DNA of 64,000 bases. It comes from Pseudomonas sp. FP453. GTDB lineage: Bacteria; Pseudomonadota; Gammaproteobacteria; Pseudomonadales; Pseudomonadaceae. Position 1 is the first letter of the stretch; each line of letters starts with the position of its first letter. The stretch is taken from contig NZ_CP117435.1 in the NCBI RefSeq assembly GCF_030687495.1, positions 5,832,501 through 5,896,500 on the forward strand. The letters are read 5' to 3'. The notes under the pieces are model-generated. The model was not told the origin of the DNA. It searched no databases and saw only the letters and a program-made list of their open reading frames with translations. The translations under genes and the position numbers were made by a program. Of this stretch, positions 18,224 through 27,803 are shown in pieces.

Positions 18224-19018
18224 TTACTTGATCAGACCATCCAGCGGCGAAGAGGCGCTGGCGTAGAGTTTTTTCGGCATGCGGCCAGCGAGGTAGGCCA
18301 GGCGGCCCGCGACGATCGCATGTTGCATGGCTTCAGCCATCATGATCGGTTGCTGGGCATGGGCGATGGCCGAGTTCATCAGCACCGCGTCACAGCCCAG
18401 CTCCATGGCGATGGTCGCGTCGGAGGCAGTGCCCACGCCCGCATCCACCAGCACCGGGATCTTGGCTTCTTCCAGGATGATCTGCAGGTTGTACGGGTTG
18501 CAGATCCCCAGGCCGGAACCGATCAGGCCGGCCAGCGGCATCACGGCGATGCAGCCGATTTCGGCCAGTTGGCGGGCGATGATCGGGTCGTCGCTGGTGT
18601 AGACCATCACGTCGAAGCCTTCCTTGACCAGGGTCTCGGCGGCCTTGAGGGTTTCGATCACGTTGGGGAACAGGGTTTTCTGGTCGGCCAGCACTTCCAG
18701 CTTCACCAGGTTGTGGCCGTCGAGCAGCTCACGGGCCAGGCGGCAGGTGCGCACGGCTTCGATGGCGTCGTAGCAGCCGGCGGTGTTCGGCAGGAAGGTG
18801 TAGCGATCCGGCGACAGCACTTCGAGCAGGTTCGGCTCGCCTTCGATCTGGCCCAGGTTGGTGCGGCGCACGGCGAAGGTGACAATCTCGGCGCCCGAGG
18901 CTTCGATGGCCAGGCGGGTTTCTTCCATGTCGCGGTACTTGCCGGTGCCGACCAGCAGACGGGACTGGTAGGTACGACCGGCCAGGACGAAGGGCTTGTC
19001 GCTACGAACGATGCTCAT
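18224..19018 (-). CDS. thiG: Thiazole synthase ThiG
   Basis: Forms the thiazole phosphate ring of thiamine from deoxyxylulose phosphate, dehydroglycine and ThiS thiocarboxylate. It is a TIM barrel of 264 residues. Family blocks include [12 protein letters not shown] near residue 18, [47 protein letters not shown] and [20 protein letters not shown], the phosphate-binding region. It is 52 bases downstream of thiS and forms a thiS-thiG-trmB transcript. Confidence 0.95.
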   Translation of the reverse strand: MSIVRSDKPFVLAGRTYQSRLLVGTGKYRDMEETRLAIEASGAEIVTFAVRRTNLGQIEGEPNLLEVLSPDRYTFLPNTAGCYDAIEAVRTCRLARELLDGHNLVKLEVLADQKTLFPNVIETLKAAETLVKEGFDVMVYTSDDPIIARQLAEIGCIAVMPLAGLIGSGLGICNPYNLQIILEEAKIPVLVDAGVGTASDATIAMELGCDAVLMNSAIAHAQQPIMMAEAMQHAIVAGRLAYLAGRMPKKLYASASSPLDGLIK

Positions 19019-19070
19019 GGGAAATCCTCGGAATGGGGTGAGGTTCTGCAGAATTCAGGAAGCTGCGCGA

Positions 19071-19271
19071 CTAGCCGCCGCCGATGGCGTGGACCACTTC
19101 GATCTGGTCACCTTCGCTGAGCGCGGTCTCGGCGTGCTGGCTGCGCGGGACGATATCCAGGTTGAGCTCCACTGCGACGCGACGCCCGGCCAGGTCCAGG
19201 CGGGTCAGCAGGGCCGCAACGGTTTCGCCGTCGGGCAGTTCAAAGGGTTCGCCGTTCAACTGAATGCGCAT
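19071..19271 (-). CDS. thiS: Sulfur carrier protein ThiS
   Basis: A 66-residue ubiquitin-fold sulfur carrier. It starts MRIQLNGEPFELPDGETVAA, as usual for the family, and ends in the required C-terminal Gly-Gly (AIGGG), which is adenylated and thiocarboxylated to deliver sulfur to ThiG. The start at 19271 removes a very long open frame that runs back through unrelated sequence. It is immediately upstream of thiG. Confidence 0.93.
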   Translation of the reverse strand: MRIQLNGEPFELPDGETVAALLTRLDLAGRRVAVELNLDIVPRSQHAETALSEGDQIEVVHAIGGG

Positions 19272-19342
19272 GCCGCGGGCCGCCATCGTTTTTAGGGGCC
19301 AGCATTCTAGCCCGATCACCGTGGCTGACCCAAGTCCCTTGG

Positions 19343-19720
19343 TCAGGCGGCTTGCAAGCGGAACGCCGCCAGGCCCAGCAGGAACCAGCCGAGCAGGAAC
19401 GCCAGGCCGCCAAACGGGGTGATGATGCCGAGCTTGCTGATGCCGGTCATGGTCAGCACATACAGGCTGCCGGAGAACAGCAGGATACCGACGGCAAATG
19501 AAACGCCCGCCCAGGTGACCAGGCGCCCCGGCAGGTGCGCCGCCAGCAGCGCCACGCCGAACAGGGCCAGGGTGTGCACCAGTTGGTAGGTGACGCCGGT
19601 GTGGAAGATCGCCAGGTATTCGGCGCTCAGGCGGTTTTTCAGGCCATGGGCGGCGAAGGCGCCAAGGGCAACACCGGTGAAGCCGAAAAAGGCCGCCAAC
19701 ATCAGAAAGCCACGCAGCAT
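19343..19720 (-). CDS. DUF423 family membrane protein
   Basis: A 125-residue inner-membrane protein with four hydrophobic helices. The family-typical start is [24 protein letters not shown], with [20 protein letters not shown] near the middle and [21 protein letters not shown] at the end. The function of the family (YgdD-like) is unknown. It is upstream of thiS on the same strand with a 71-base gap, and divergent from mtgA. Confidence 0.87.
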   Translation of the reverse strand: MLRGFLMLAAFFGFTGVALGAFAAHGLKNRLSAEYLAIFHTGVTYQLVHTLALFGVALLAAHLPGRLVTWAGVSFAVGILLFSGSLYVLTMTGISKLGIITPFGGLAFLLGWFLLGLAAFRLQAA

Positions 19721-19750
19721 GAGGAACTCCAGTCACAAGGGGCAGGGTCT

Positions 19751-19757
19751 GTATAAT
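19751..19757 (+). promoter_or_regulatory. Possible mtgA -10 element
   Basis: The sequence gtataat, 34 bases before the mtgA ATG in the short divergent gap, matches a strong sigma-70 -10 hexamer (tataat). I do not see a convincing -35 at the right distance, so this is only a candidate. Confidence 0.35.
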
Positions 19758-19790
19758 GGCCCGCTCAACGGGTTCGGCCAAGCCATCTCT

Positions 19791-20513
19791 ATGCTGCGTC
19801 TCCTCTTCAGTCGTTTTCTCAAAGTCGTGAAATGGTTTGCCATCGGCAGTGTCCTGCTGGTGCTGCTGTTGCGTGTCGTGCCGCCGCCGTTCACGGCATT
19901 GATGGTGGAGCGCAAGATCGAATCCTGGTTCGACGGCGAGCCCATTGACCTGCAACGCACCTGGGTGCCGTGGGATGAGATCTCCGACGAGCTGAAAGTG
20001 GCGGTGATGGCCGGTGAAGACCAGCGCTTCCCCCAGCACTGGGGCTTTGACTTCGGCGCGATCCAGGCGGCGATCCTGCACAACGAGCGCGGCGGTTCGA
20101 TTCGCGGCGCCAGCACCTTGAGCCAGCAGGTGTCGAAAAACCTGTTCCTGTGGGCCGGCCGCAGTTACCTGCGCAAAGGCCTGGAGGCCTGGTTTACCGC
20201 ACTGACCGAAATCCTGTGGCCCAAGCAGCGGATTCTTGAGGTGTACCTCAACAGCGTGGAATGGGATGAAGGCGTGTTTGGCGCAGAAGCGGCGGCGCGG
20301 CATCACTTTGGCGTGAGTGCCAAGGCCCTGTCCCGTCAGCAGGCCAGTTATCTGGCGGCGGTGTTGCCCAACCCAAGGGTGTGGAGTGCCAGCCATCCGA
20401 CGGCGTATGTGGCCAGGCGGGCGGCGTGGATTCGTCAGCAGATGAGTCAGTTGGGCGGCGATGGCTACCTGCTCGAACTCAACAACACCCGCAAGGCCCC
20501 CTGGTCCGACTGA
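19791..20513 (+). CDS. mtgA: Monofunctional peptidoglycan glycosyltransferase MtgA
   Basis: Polymerises lipid II into glycan strands without a transpeptidase domain. It has 240 residues when started at 19791 ([19 protein letters not shown]). One N-terminal membrane anchor (about residues 12-33) is followed by a GT51 domain with the catalytic Glu in [14 protein letters not shown], the [17 protein letters not shown] block and [24 protein letters not shown]. The 67 codons of open frame upstream overlap DUF423 on the other strand and are rejected. It converges on rpoH. Confidence 0.93.
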   Translation: MLRLLFSRFLKVVKWFAIGSVLLVLLLRVVPPPFTALMVERKIESWFDGEPIDLQRTWVPWDEISDELKVAVMAGEDQRFPQHWGFDFGAIQAAILHNERGGSIRGASTLSQQVSKNLFLWAGRSYLRKGLEAWFTALTEILWPKQRILEVYLNSVEWDEGVFGAEAAARHHFGVSAKALSRQQASYLAAVLPNPRVWSASHPTAYVARRAAWIRQQMSQLGGDGYLLELNNTRKAPWSD

Positions 20514-20530
20514 CACACTGCAAAACCAAC

Positions 20531-20619
20531 TGTGGGAGCTGGCTTGCCTGCGATAGCGGTCTGTCAGATACAGATGGGCTGGCTGATAGACCGCTATCGC
20601 AGGCAAGCCAGCTCCCACA
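20531..20619. repeat. REPIN, tgtgggagctgg family
   Basis: Inverted REP pair, tgtggg ends outward, just after the mtgA stop and before the bidirectional terminator shared with rpoH. The inner part has a second small stem (agcggtctgtcag / ctgatagaccgct). Confidence 0.92.
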
Positions 20620-20637
20620 GGAACTGCGTGAAGATAA

Positions 20638-20678
20638 ACAAAAATGCCCCGATCTTTCGATCGGGGCATTTTTTTGGT
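20638..20678. terminator. Bidirectional intrinsic terminator between mtgA and rpoH
   Basis: Stem aaaatgccccgatc / gatcggggcatttt with loop tttc, with A and T tracts on the two sides. The A/T symmetry lets it end transcripts from both directions: mtgA from the left and rpoH from the right, 14 bases after the rpoH stop. Confidence 0.93.
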
Positions 20679-20691
20679 TTATCGCAGCGTT

Positions 20692-21546
20692 TTAAGCAGC
20701 GATCGACAGTTTCAGCTTATTCATCGCGCTCTTCTCAAGCTGACGAATCCGCTCGGCCGACACGTTGTACTTCTGCGCCAGGTCGTGCAGCGTGGCTTTG
20801 TCTTCTGCCAGCCAGCGCTGGTAGAGGATGTCGCGGCTACGGTCGTCCAGCACTTCCAGCGCTTCGTGCAGGTTGTGGTTGGAGTTGTCGCTCCAGTCCG
20901 CATCCTCCAGTTGACGCGCCGGGTCGTAGCGGTTGTCTTCCAGGTAGTTGGCCGGCGATTGGAAGGCGCTGTCGTCATCCGCTTCGGCGGCTGGGTCGAA
21001 GGCCATGTCATGGCCGGTCAGGCGGCTTTCCATCTCGCGTACTTCACGGGGCTCCACGCCGAGGCTTTCGGCCACGCGGTGGACTTCCTCGTTGTTCAGC
21101 CACGCCAAGCGTTTTTTCTGGCTGCGCAGGTTGAAGAACAGTTTGCGCTGGGCCTTGGTGGTCGCGACTTTCACGATGCGCCAGTTGCGCAGGATGAACT
21201 CGTGGATTTCCGCCTTGATCCAGTGCACGGCAAACGACACCAGGCGCACACCCATTTCAGGGTTGAAGCGTTTCACCGCCTTCATCAGGCCAACGTTGCC
21301 TTCCTGGATCAGGTCAGCCTGCGCCAGGCCGTAGCCGCTATAGCTACGGGCGATATGTACGACAAAACGCAGGTGGGCGAGCACCATCTGCCGAGCCGCC
21401 CCCAAATCCTGCTCATAGTAGAGACTCTCGGCCAGTTCACGCTCCTGCTCGGGCGTCAGCAATGGAATGCTGTTGACCGTGTGCACATACGCCTCCAGGT
21501 TTGCACCTGGGACCAGAGCATAAGCAGGTTGCAAAGAAGTGGTCAT
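20692..21546 (-). CDS. rpoH: RNA polymerase sigma-32 factor RpoH
   Basis: The heat-shock sigma factor. It has 284 residues when started at 21546 ([20 protein letters not shown]). Region 2 contains [28 protein letters not shown] (split, about residues 52-79) and the -10 binding segment [20 protein letters not shown]. The RpoH box is near [12 protein letters not shown]. Region 4 holds the helix-turn-helix [21 protein letters not shown] near the C-terminus. It stands directly downstream of ftsX, as in other pseudomonads, with a 126-base gap that should contain its own promoters. Confidence 0.96.
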   Translation of the reverse strand: MTTSLQPAYALVPGANLEAYVHTVNSIPLLTPEQERELAESLYYEQDLGAARQMVLAHLRFVVHIARSYSGYGLAQADLIQEGNVGLMKAVKRFNPEMGVRLVSFAVHWIKAEIHEFILRNWRIVKVATTKAQRKLFFNLRSQKKRLAWLNNEEVHRVAESLGVEPREVREMESRLTGHDMAFDPAAEADDDSAFQSPANYLEDNRYDPARQLEDADWSDNSNHNLHEALEVLDDRSRDILYQRWLAEDKATLHDLAQKYNVSAERIRQLEKSAMNKLKLSIAA

Positions 21547-21672
21547 ACGAAACCTCCGACTTACATAACTCGTGCAGTTCAGCACTGCGAAAATTGACCG
21601 GGAACCGTAGGACAAGTTCCCTAAACCGCTGATACGGTCAATACAAACGAAACCACATTAATCTGACATTAA

Positions 21673-22698
21673 CTACTTCGGTGCCAGCTCGCGTAAATGA
21701 CGAGCGACCGCAATCCACGCACCGATATACCCCAACAGCACCGCGCCAAGCAAGAGACTCAGACCATCGGCTACCGGCACGCCCGCCAGGGCGAAATCAC
21801 TGCCGTACAAGCCAGCCAGCCCGACAACCGCGTCGTTCAGCCAGTCCAGGCCAAACGCCAGCACGCCCCAGGACAAAATCCCGGCGCCGAAGCCATAAAG
21901 CGCGCCCATGTACAGAAAAGGCCGACGCACATAGCTGTCCGTGCCGCCGACCAGTTTAATCACTTCTATCTCGGTGCGACGGTTTTCAATATGAAGACGA
22001 ATGGTATTACCTATCACCAAAAGTAATGCAGACACCAACAGCACCGTCAGGCCGAACACGAAGCGGTCGCCCAGCTTGAGGATCGCCGCCAGGCGCTCCA
22101 CCCAGACTAGATCAAGTTGCGCCTGTTGCACCTTGGGCATCTCTGCGAGTTTTTGTCGCAGGGCTTCCAGTGCGGGCTTGTCGACTTCATTCGGCGTCAC
22201 CAGCACCACGCCCGGCAGCGGGTTCTGCGGCAGCTCCTTGAGCGCCTCGCCCAGGCCGGATTGTTGCTGGAACTCCTCAAGGGCCTGGTCGCGGCTGATG
22301 TACTCGGCATCGGCTACGCCCGGCAGGTTCTTGATGTCGTCACGCAGGCCTTCGCCTTCCTTGGTGCTGGCATCGATGTTGAGGTACAGGGAAATCTGCG
22401 CCGCACGCTGCCAGGAACCACCAAGGCGCTCCACATTATTGAGCAGCAGCGACAAGCCCATCGGCAGGCTCAGGGCCACGGCCATCACCAGGCAGGTGAA
22501 AAAGCTGCCGATCGGCTGCTTGCCCAGGCGACGCAGACTGTCCAGCAGGCTGGCGCGGTGGCTTTCGATCCAGGCGCGCAGCAGCGTGCCGAAATCCGGG
22601 CCGTCGTCTTCGTCGTGTTTTTTCTTTTTCTGCGGTTGCGGGTCGGCCGGTTTCGGCGCCACGCGTTCGGAGACTTTAGGGCTGCGGGTAGCACTCAT
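21673..22698 (-). CDS. ftsX: Cell-division ABC transporter permease-like FtsX
   Basis: The membrane partner of FtsE, which transmits ATP hydrolysis to peptidoglycan hydrolase activation at the septum. It has 341 residues: a charged cytoplasmic N-terminus (KPADPQPQKKKKHDEDDGP), a first helix IGSFFTCLVMAVALSLPMGL (about residues 73-92), a periplasmic domain (about 95-210), then three C-terminal helices beginning FVFGLTVLLVSALLLVIGNT. It overlaps ftsE by four bases. Confidence 0.94.
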   Translation of the reverse strand: MSATRSPKVSERVAPKPADPQPQKKKKHDEDDGPDFGTLLRAWIESHRASLLDSLRRLGKQPIGSFFTCLVMAVALSLPMGLSLLLNNVERLGGSWQRAAQISLYLNIDASTKEGEGLRDDIKNLPGVADAEYISRDQALEEFQQQSGLGEALKELPQNPLPGVVLVTPNEVDKPALEALRQKLAEMPKVQQAQLDLVWVERLAAILKLGDRFVFGLTVLLVSALLLVIGNTIRLHIENRRTEIEVIKLVGGTDSYVRRPFLYMGALYGFGAGILSWGVLAFGLDWLNDAVVGLAGLYGSDFALAGVPVADGLSLLLGAVLLGYIGAWIAVARHLRELAPK

Positions 22699-23366
22699 AC
22701 GCCAGCCTCCCCGTCACCGATCAGGCGGCCGCGTTGCAGGGTCAGCATGCGGTGGCGCATGCGGGCGATCAGCGCCAGGTCGTGACTGGCGATCAATACG
22801 CTGGTGCCCAGACGGTTGATGTCTTCGAACACGCCCATGATCTCGGCCGCCAAGCGCGGGTCGAGGTTACCGGTGGGTTCGTCCGCCAGCAGCAAGGCCG
22901 GGCGGTGGACGATGGCGCGGGCAATGCCGACGCGCTGTTGCTGGCCGGTGGACAGGTCGCCGGGGTAGAGGTCGGTCTTGTCCGACAGCGCCACGCGCTC
23001 CAGGGCCGAATCCACGCGCTTGACGATCTCGGCCTTGGACAGCCCGAGGATCTGCAATGGCAGGGCAATGTTGTTGAACACCGTGCGATCGAACAGCAAC
23101 TGGTGGTTCTGGAACACTACGCCGATCTGGCGGCGCAGGTACGGAATCTGCGCATTGCTGATGGTGGCCAGGTCCTGGCCGGCCAGCAGCAGCTTGCCGG
23201 TGGTCGGGCGTTCCATGGCCAGCAGCAGGCGCAACAAGGTGCTTTTACCGGCGCCGGAATGGCCGGTGACAAACAAGAATTCGCCGCGACGCACTCGAAA
23301 GCTCAGCTCATGCAAGCCCACATGCCCGTTGGCATAGCGTTTACCGACCTGTTCGAATCGAATCAT
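22695..23366 (-). CDS. ftsE: Cell-division ATP-binding protein FtsE
   Basis: The ABC-type ATPase of the FtsEX complex. It has 223 residues. Walker A is VTGHSGAGKSTLLRLL near residue 36, the ABC signature is LSTGQQQRVGIARAI, and Walker B is LLLADEPTGNLD, followed by the His switch SHD. It begins MIRFEQVGKRYANGHVGL as in other FtsE proteins. It overlaps ftsY and ftsX by four bases each in the ftsY-ftsE-ftsX order. Confidence 0.96.
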   Translation of the reverse strand: MIRFEQVGKRYANGHVGLHELSFRVRRGEFLFVTGHSGAGKSTLLRLLLAMERPTTGKLLLAGQDLATISNAQIPYLRRQIGVVFQNHQLLFDRTVFNNIALPLQILGLSKAEIVKRVDSALERVALSDKTDLYPGDLSTGQQQRVGIARAIVHRPALLLADEPTGNLDPRLAAEIMGVFEDINRLGTSVLIASHDLALIARMRHRMLTLQRGRLIGDGEAGV

Positions 23367-24730
23367 GGACGCTCCCGCTCGGCGAAAAGTGCCTGGACAA
23401 AGGGTTCGGCTTCAAAGGTACGCAGGTCGTCGATACCTTCACCGACGCCGATATAACGAATCGGCAGGCCGAACTGCTTGGCCAAGGCGAAGATCACGCC
23501 GCCCTTGGCCGTGCCGTCGAGCTTAGTCAATGCCAGGCCGGTCAGTTGCACCGTCTGGTTGAATTGTTTGGCCTGGCTGATGGCGTTCTGCCCGGTGCCG
23601 GCGTCGAGCACCAGCAACACTTCGTGCGGAGCGTCTGCGTCGAGCTTGCCGATCACGCGGCGGACTTTCTTCAGTTCTTCCATCAGGTTGTCTTTGGTGT
23701 GCAGGCGACCGGCGGTATCGGCGATCAGCACATCAATGTTGCGCGCCTTGGCGGCTTGCACGGCGTCGAAGATCACCGAGGCGGAATCGGCGCCCGTGTG
23801 CTGGGCGATTACCGGGATCTTGTTGCGCTCGCCCCACACTTGCAGCTGTTCTACCGCTGCGGCGCGGAAGGTGTCGCCCGCTGCCAGCATGACTTTCTTG
23901 CCTTCGGATTGCAGCTTCTTCGCCAGCTTGCCGATGGTGGTGGTCTTGCCGGCGCCGTTGACGCCCACCACCAGGATCACGAACGGCTTGTTCGGCGTGA
24001 TCACCAGCGGTGCTTCCACCGGCTTGAGCATCGCGGCCAGCTCGGCCTGCAGGGATTTGTACAGGGCGTCGGCGTCGGTCAACTGCTTGCGCGCGACCTT
24101 CTGCGTCAGGCTCTGGATGATCACGGCGGTGGCTTCGACGCCCACGTCGGCGGTGAGCAGACGGGTTTCGATGTCTTCCAGCAGCTCGTCGTCAATGACC
24201 TTTTTGCCGAGGAACAGGCTGGCCATGCCTTCGCCGATGCTGGCGCTGGTCTTGCTCAGGCCTTGCTTGAGGCGGGCGAAGAAACCGGTCTTGCCGGTTT
24301 CGGCGGCGACGGGTTCGGGCTCGACCACAGCAGGAACGGCTGTTTCTACGACTGGTGCGGCTTCAACCACTGCGGCTACCGGTTCAACCACGGCAGGGAT
24401 CGGCGGTGCGATGTGTTCAGCCTGGACGTCTTCAACCAGCGCCACGGGCTCTTCGGCCACTGGCAGTTCAGGCCACGGCTTATGTTCGGGCTCTGGTTCC
24501 GGCTCAACCTCAACCACCGGCTGCAACACCGGCTCAACCAGCGGCAACACCACCGGTGCCGGGGTCTCTGCGACCGGTTCGGCTTCTACGATGGGCTCAG
24601 GAATAGGCTCAGGTTGAACCTGTGGCTGTTCGACGACGGTTTCCTGCGGCTTTTTGCGCAGCCATCCGAACAGGCCTTTCTTCTCGCCAGCCGCAGCTGG
24701 GGTCTTCTTGTCGTCGTTGGAACCAAACAT
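23363..24730 (-). CDS. ftsY: Signal recognition particle receptor FtsY
   Basis: The SRP receptor GTPase for co-translational targeting of membrane proteins. It has 455 residues. Residues 1-150 form an acidic A domain rich in Pro, Val and Glu with irregular PEPE/VVE repeats. The N domain follows, then the G domain with VGVNGAGKTTTIGKLA (P-loop, about residue 255), DTAGRLHTK and LTKLDGTAKGG, with the C-terminal IRYIGVGEGIDDLRTF. The low-complexity A domain explains the long antisense open frames in this interval. It is first in ftsY-ftsE-ftsX. Confidence 0.95.
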   Translation of the reverse strand: MFGSNDDKKTPAAAGEKKGLFGWLRKKPQETVVEQPQVQPEPIPEPIVEAEPVAETPAPVVLPLVEPVLQPVVEVEPEPEPEHKPWPELPVAEEPVALVEDVQAEHIAPPIPAVVEPVAAVVEAAPVVETAVPAVVEPEPVAAETGKTGFFARLKQGLSKTSASIGEGMASLFLGKKVIDDELLEDIETRLLTADVGVEATAVIIQSLTQKVARKQLTDADALYKSLQAELAAMLKPVEAPLVITPNKPFVILVVGVNGAGKTTTIGKLAKKLQSEGKKVMLAAGDTFRAAAVEQLQVWGERNKIPVIAQHTGADSASVIFDAVQAAKARNIDVLIADTAGRLHTKDNLMEELKKVRRVIGKLDADAPHEVLLVLDAGTGQNAISQAKQFNQTVQLTGLALTKLDGTAKGGVIFALAKQFGLPIRYIGVGEGIDDLRTFEAEPFVQALFAERERP

Positions 24731-24964
24731 GGAGGACGGCTATCTCAAGGTAGCGACGCGCCAGAGGGGCACGTCGGTAAATAAAATTCGATGCGTAACA
24801 GACTGTTTTTTAGCCAGCTCGTTCATGCGCAACATCTTGTAAGGCCTAAATCGGGCCTTAACAGGACTGCCGCAGTGGCCGTCCGTAATTCCGACCAGTA
24901 TCCTAGCACCTCTTCGCCCGCCGACGCTAAGACCAAGCGGGCAGCCCAACAGGTTTAAAAACGA

Positions 24965-26320
24965 ATGAATGCTCTAGCCCGCCGCGCCGCAGGCCTGCTG
25001 TTCAGCACAGTTTGTCTGCCTCTTTCAGCCTTGGCTGCCGATCCACAACCCACCCATGAATTCACCCTGGATAACGGCCTCAAGGTCGTCGTACGCGAAG
25101 ACCATCGCGCGCCAGTGGTGGTTTCCCAGGTCTGGTACAAGGTCGGTTCAAGCTACGAAACCCCGGGCCAGACCGGTTTGTCCCACGCCCTGGAGCACAT
25201 GATGTTCAAGGGCAGCGCCAAGGTCGGCCCCGGCGAAGCCTCGCTGATCCTGCGCGACCTCGGCGCCGAAGAAAACGCCTTCACCAGCGACGACTACACA
25301 GCCTACTACCAGGTGCTGGCCCGTGATCGCCTGGGCGTGGCCTTCGAGCTCGAAGCCGACCGCATGGCCAGCCTGCGCCTGCCGGCCGACGAGTTCAGCC
25401 GCGAAATCGAGGTCATCAAAGAAGAACGCCGCCTGCGCACCGACGACAATCCCATGTCCAAGGCCTACGAGCGCTTCAAGGCCATGGCCTACCCGGCCAG
25501 CGGCTACCACACGCCGACCATCGGCTGGATGGCTGACCTGGAGCGCATGAAGGTCGAAGAGCTGCGCCACTGGTACCAAGCCTGGTACGTGCCGAACAAC
25601 GCTACCCTGGTGGTGGTCGGCGACGTCACCCCGGATGAGGTGAAGACCCTGGCCCAGCGCTACTTCGGCCCGATCCCCAAGCGTGACGTGCCACCGGCCA
25701 AGGTCCCGATGGAGCTGGCCGAGCCCGGCGAACGCCTGCTGACCATGAAAGTGCAGACCCAACTGCCCAGCGTGATCCTCGGTTTCAACGTGCCCGGCCT
25801 GGTCACCGCCGAAGACAAACGCTCGGTCCAGGCCTTGCGCCTGATCTCCGCCCTGCTGGACGGCGGCTACAGCGCCCGTATCTCCGAGCAGTTGGAGCGC
25901 GGAGAAGAACTGGTTTCCGCCGCCTCCACCAACTACGACGCCTACACCCGTGGCGACAGCCTGTTCACCCTCTCGGCCACGCCGAACCAGCAGAAGAAAA
26001 AGACCATCGCCCAAGCCGAAGCCGGCCTGTGGCGCCTGCTAGATGAACTCAAGGCCAAGCCACCGACCGCCGCCGAGCTGGAACGCATCCGCGCCCAGGT
26101 CATCGCCGGCCTGGTCTACCAGCGTGACTCCATCACCAGCCAGGCCACGGCCATCGGCTCGCTGGAAACCGTCGGCCTGTCCTGGAAGCTGATGGACACC
26201 GAGCTTGCCGACCTGCAAAGCGTGACCCCGGAAGATATCCAGAAAGCCGCGCGCACCTACTTCACCCGCGAACGCCTCAGCGTCGCCCATGTCCTGCCTG
26301 AGGAGACCGCTCATGAGTGA
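24965..26320 (+). CDS. M16 zinc peptidase, active-type subunit
   Basis: A secreted insulinase/pitrilysin-family peptidase of 451 residues. A signal peptide (about residues 1-24, ending SALAADP) precedes the M16 domain. The inverted zinc motif HxxEH is present as LSHALEHMMFKG (about residues 72-83), with the distal Glu in the EVIKEERRLR region. The following gene encodes a partner without the motif, a frequent heterodimer arrangement. It is divergent from ftsY across 234 bases. Confidence 0.9.
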   Translation: MNALARRAAGLLFSTVCLPLSALAADPQPTHEFTLDNGLKVVVREDHRAPVVVSQVWYKVGSSYETPGQTGLSHALEHMMFKGSAKVGPGEASLILRDLGAEENAFTSDDYTAYYQVLARDRLGVAFELEADRMASLRLPADEFSREIEVIKEERRLRTDDNPMSKAYERFKAMAYPASGYHTPTIGWMADLERMKVEELRHWYQAWYVPNNATLVVVGDVTPDEVKTLAQRYFGPIPKRDVPPAKVPMELAEPGERLLTMKVQTQLPSVILGFNVPGLVTAEDKRSVQALRLISALLDGGYSARISEQLERGEELVSAASTNYDAYTRGDSLFTLSATPNQQKKKTIAQAEAGLWRLLDELKAKPPTAAELERIRAQVIAGLVYQRDSITSQATAIGSLETVGLSWKLMDTELADLQSVTPEDIQKAARTYFTRERLSVAHVLPEETAHE

Positions 26321-27803
26321 TCGCAAAAGCAGCCGCCTGATCCTACCCGGCCTGATCGCCGTCACCCTGCTCGCCGCCGGCGCCGTGTATTTCCTGCGCC
26401 CGAGCGAATCCATCGCCAGCCCGGCGCTGGAAAAGGCCCAATCGGCCAGCACCCTGCAATCCTTGGCGGAACTGGATGGCAAGGCGCCAACCAACCGCAA
26501 GCTCGACGTGCAAACCTGGACCACCGCCGAAGGCGCCAAGGTGCTGTTCGTCGAAGCCCATGAACTGCCGATGTTCGACCTGCGCATCCTGTTCGCCGCC
26601 GGCAGCAGCCAGGACGGCGCCGTGCCAGGCCTGGCGCTGATGACCAACGCCATGCTCAACGAAGGCGTGCCAGGCAAGGATGTCAGCCAGATCGCCCGCG
26701 ACTTCGAAGGCCTGGGCGCCGACTTCGGCAATGGTGCCTACCGCGACATGGCGCTGGTGTCCCTGCGCAGCCTGAGCGCCGGCGACAAGCGCGACGCCGC
26801 CCTGTCGCTGTTTGACGAGGTGATCGGCAAGCCGACCTTCCCGGCCGACTCCCTGGCGCGCATCAAGAACCAGATCCTCGCCGGCTTCGAATACCAGAAG
26901 CAGAACCCGGCCAAGCTGGCCAGCCTGGAGCTGTTCAAGCGCCTGTACGGCGACCACCCTTACGCGCACCCAAGCGAAGGCACGCCAGAGAGCGTGCCGA
27001 AGATCAGCCTCGCGCAGTTGCAGGGCTTCCACGCCAAGGCCTATGCCGCTGGCAATGCGGTGATTGCGGTGGTCGGCGACCTGACCCGCGCCGAAGCCGA
27101 AGCCATGACGGCCAAGGTGTCGGCATCGCTGCCCAAGGGCCCGGCGCTGGCGAAGATCGCCCAGCCCACCGAGCCTAAAGCCGGCCTGAGCCATATCGAG
27201 TTTCCGTCCAAGCAGACGCATTTGCTGTTCGCCCAACTCGGCATCGACCGCGCCGACCCGGACTACGCAGCCTTGTCCCTGGGCAACCAGATCCTCGGCG
27301 GCGGTGGCTTCGGTACGCGTCTGATGAGCGAAGTGCGCGAGAAACGCGGCCTGACCTACGGCGTGTACTCCGGTTTCTCACCGATGCAGGTACGCGGCCC
27401 GTTCATGATCAACCTGCAGACCCGCGCCGAAATGAGCGGCGGTACCCTGCGCCTGGTTGAGGATGTGGTGGCGGACTACCTGAAGACCGGCCCGACCCAA
27501 AAAGAACTGGATGACGCCAAGCGCGAGCTGGCCGGCAGCTTCCCGCTGTCGACCGCGAGCAACGCCGATATCGTCGGGCAGCTGGGCGCGATGGGTTTCT
27601 ACAACCTGCCGCTGACCTATCTGGAAGATTTCATGAAACAATCCCAGGCCCTGACCGTAGACCAGGTCAAGGCTGCCATGAACAAACACTTGAGCGCCGA
27701 CAAGATGGTCATCGTGACCGCCGGCCCGACCACTGCGCAAAAGCCACTACCGCCCCCTACTGATAAACCCGCCGAGCAGCCGCTCGGGGTCCCGGAGCAT
27801 TAA
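26313..27803 (+). CDS. M16 peptidase-like protein lacking the zinc motif
   Basis: A 496-residue M16-family partner. It starts at 26313 (MSDRKSSRLILPGLIAVTLL), inside the end of the previous gene (eight-base overlap), with an N-terminal membrane anchor or signal (about 9-27). Where the active subunit has HxxEH, this protein has LMTNAMLNEGV, so it should not bind zinc. It keeps the FGTRLMSEVREKRGLTYGVYS region (about 330), typical of the non-catalytic partner. The C-terminus is Pro/Thr-rich. It overlaps rsmD by the TAATG junction. Confidence 0.88.
   Translation: MSDRKSSRLILPGLIAVTLLAAGAVYFLRPSESIASPALEKAQSASTLQSLAELDGKAPTNRKLDVQTWTTAEGAKVLFVEAHELPMFDLRILFAAGSSQDGAVPGLALMTNAMLNEGVPGKDVSQIARDFEGLGADFGNGAYRDMALVSLRSLSAGDKRDAALSLFDEVIGKPTFPADSLARIKNQILAGFEYQKQNPAKLASLELFKRLYGDHPYAHPSEGTPESVPKISLAQLQGFHAKAYAAGNAVIAVVGDLTRAEAEAMTAKVSASLPKGPALAKIAQPTEPKAGLSHIEFPSKQTHLLFAQLGIDRADPDYAALSLGNQILGGGGFGTRLMSEVREKRGLTYGVYSGFSPMQVRGPFMINLQTRAEMSGGTLRLVEDVVADYLKTGPTQKELDDAKRELAGSFPLSTASNADIVGQLGAMGFYNLPLTYLEDFMKQSQALTVDQVKAAMNKHLSADKMVIVTAGPTTAQKPLPPPTDKPAEQPLGVPEH

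Noticed and set aside
23363..24730. FtsY N-terminal repeats considered as a novel domain
   Set aside because: An acidic, Pro/Val/Glu-rich low-complexity A domain is usual for FtsY in pseudomonads.
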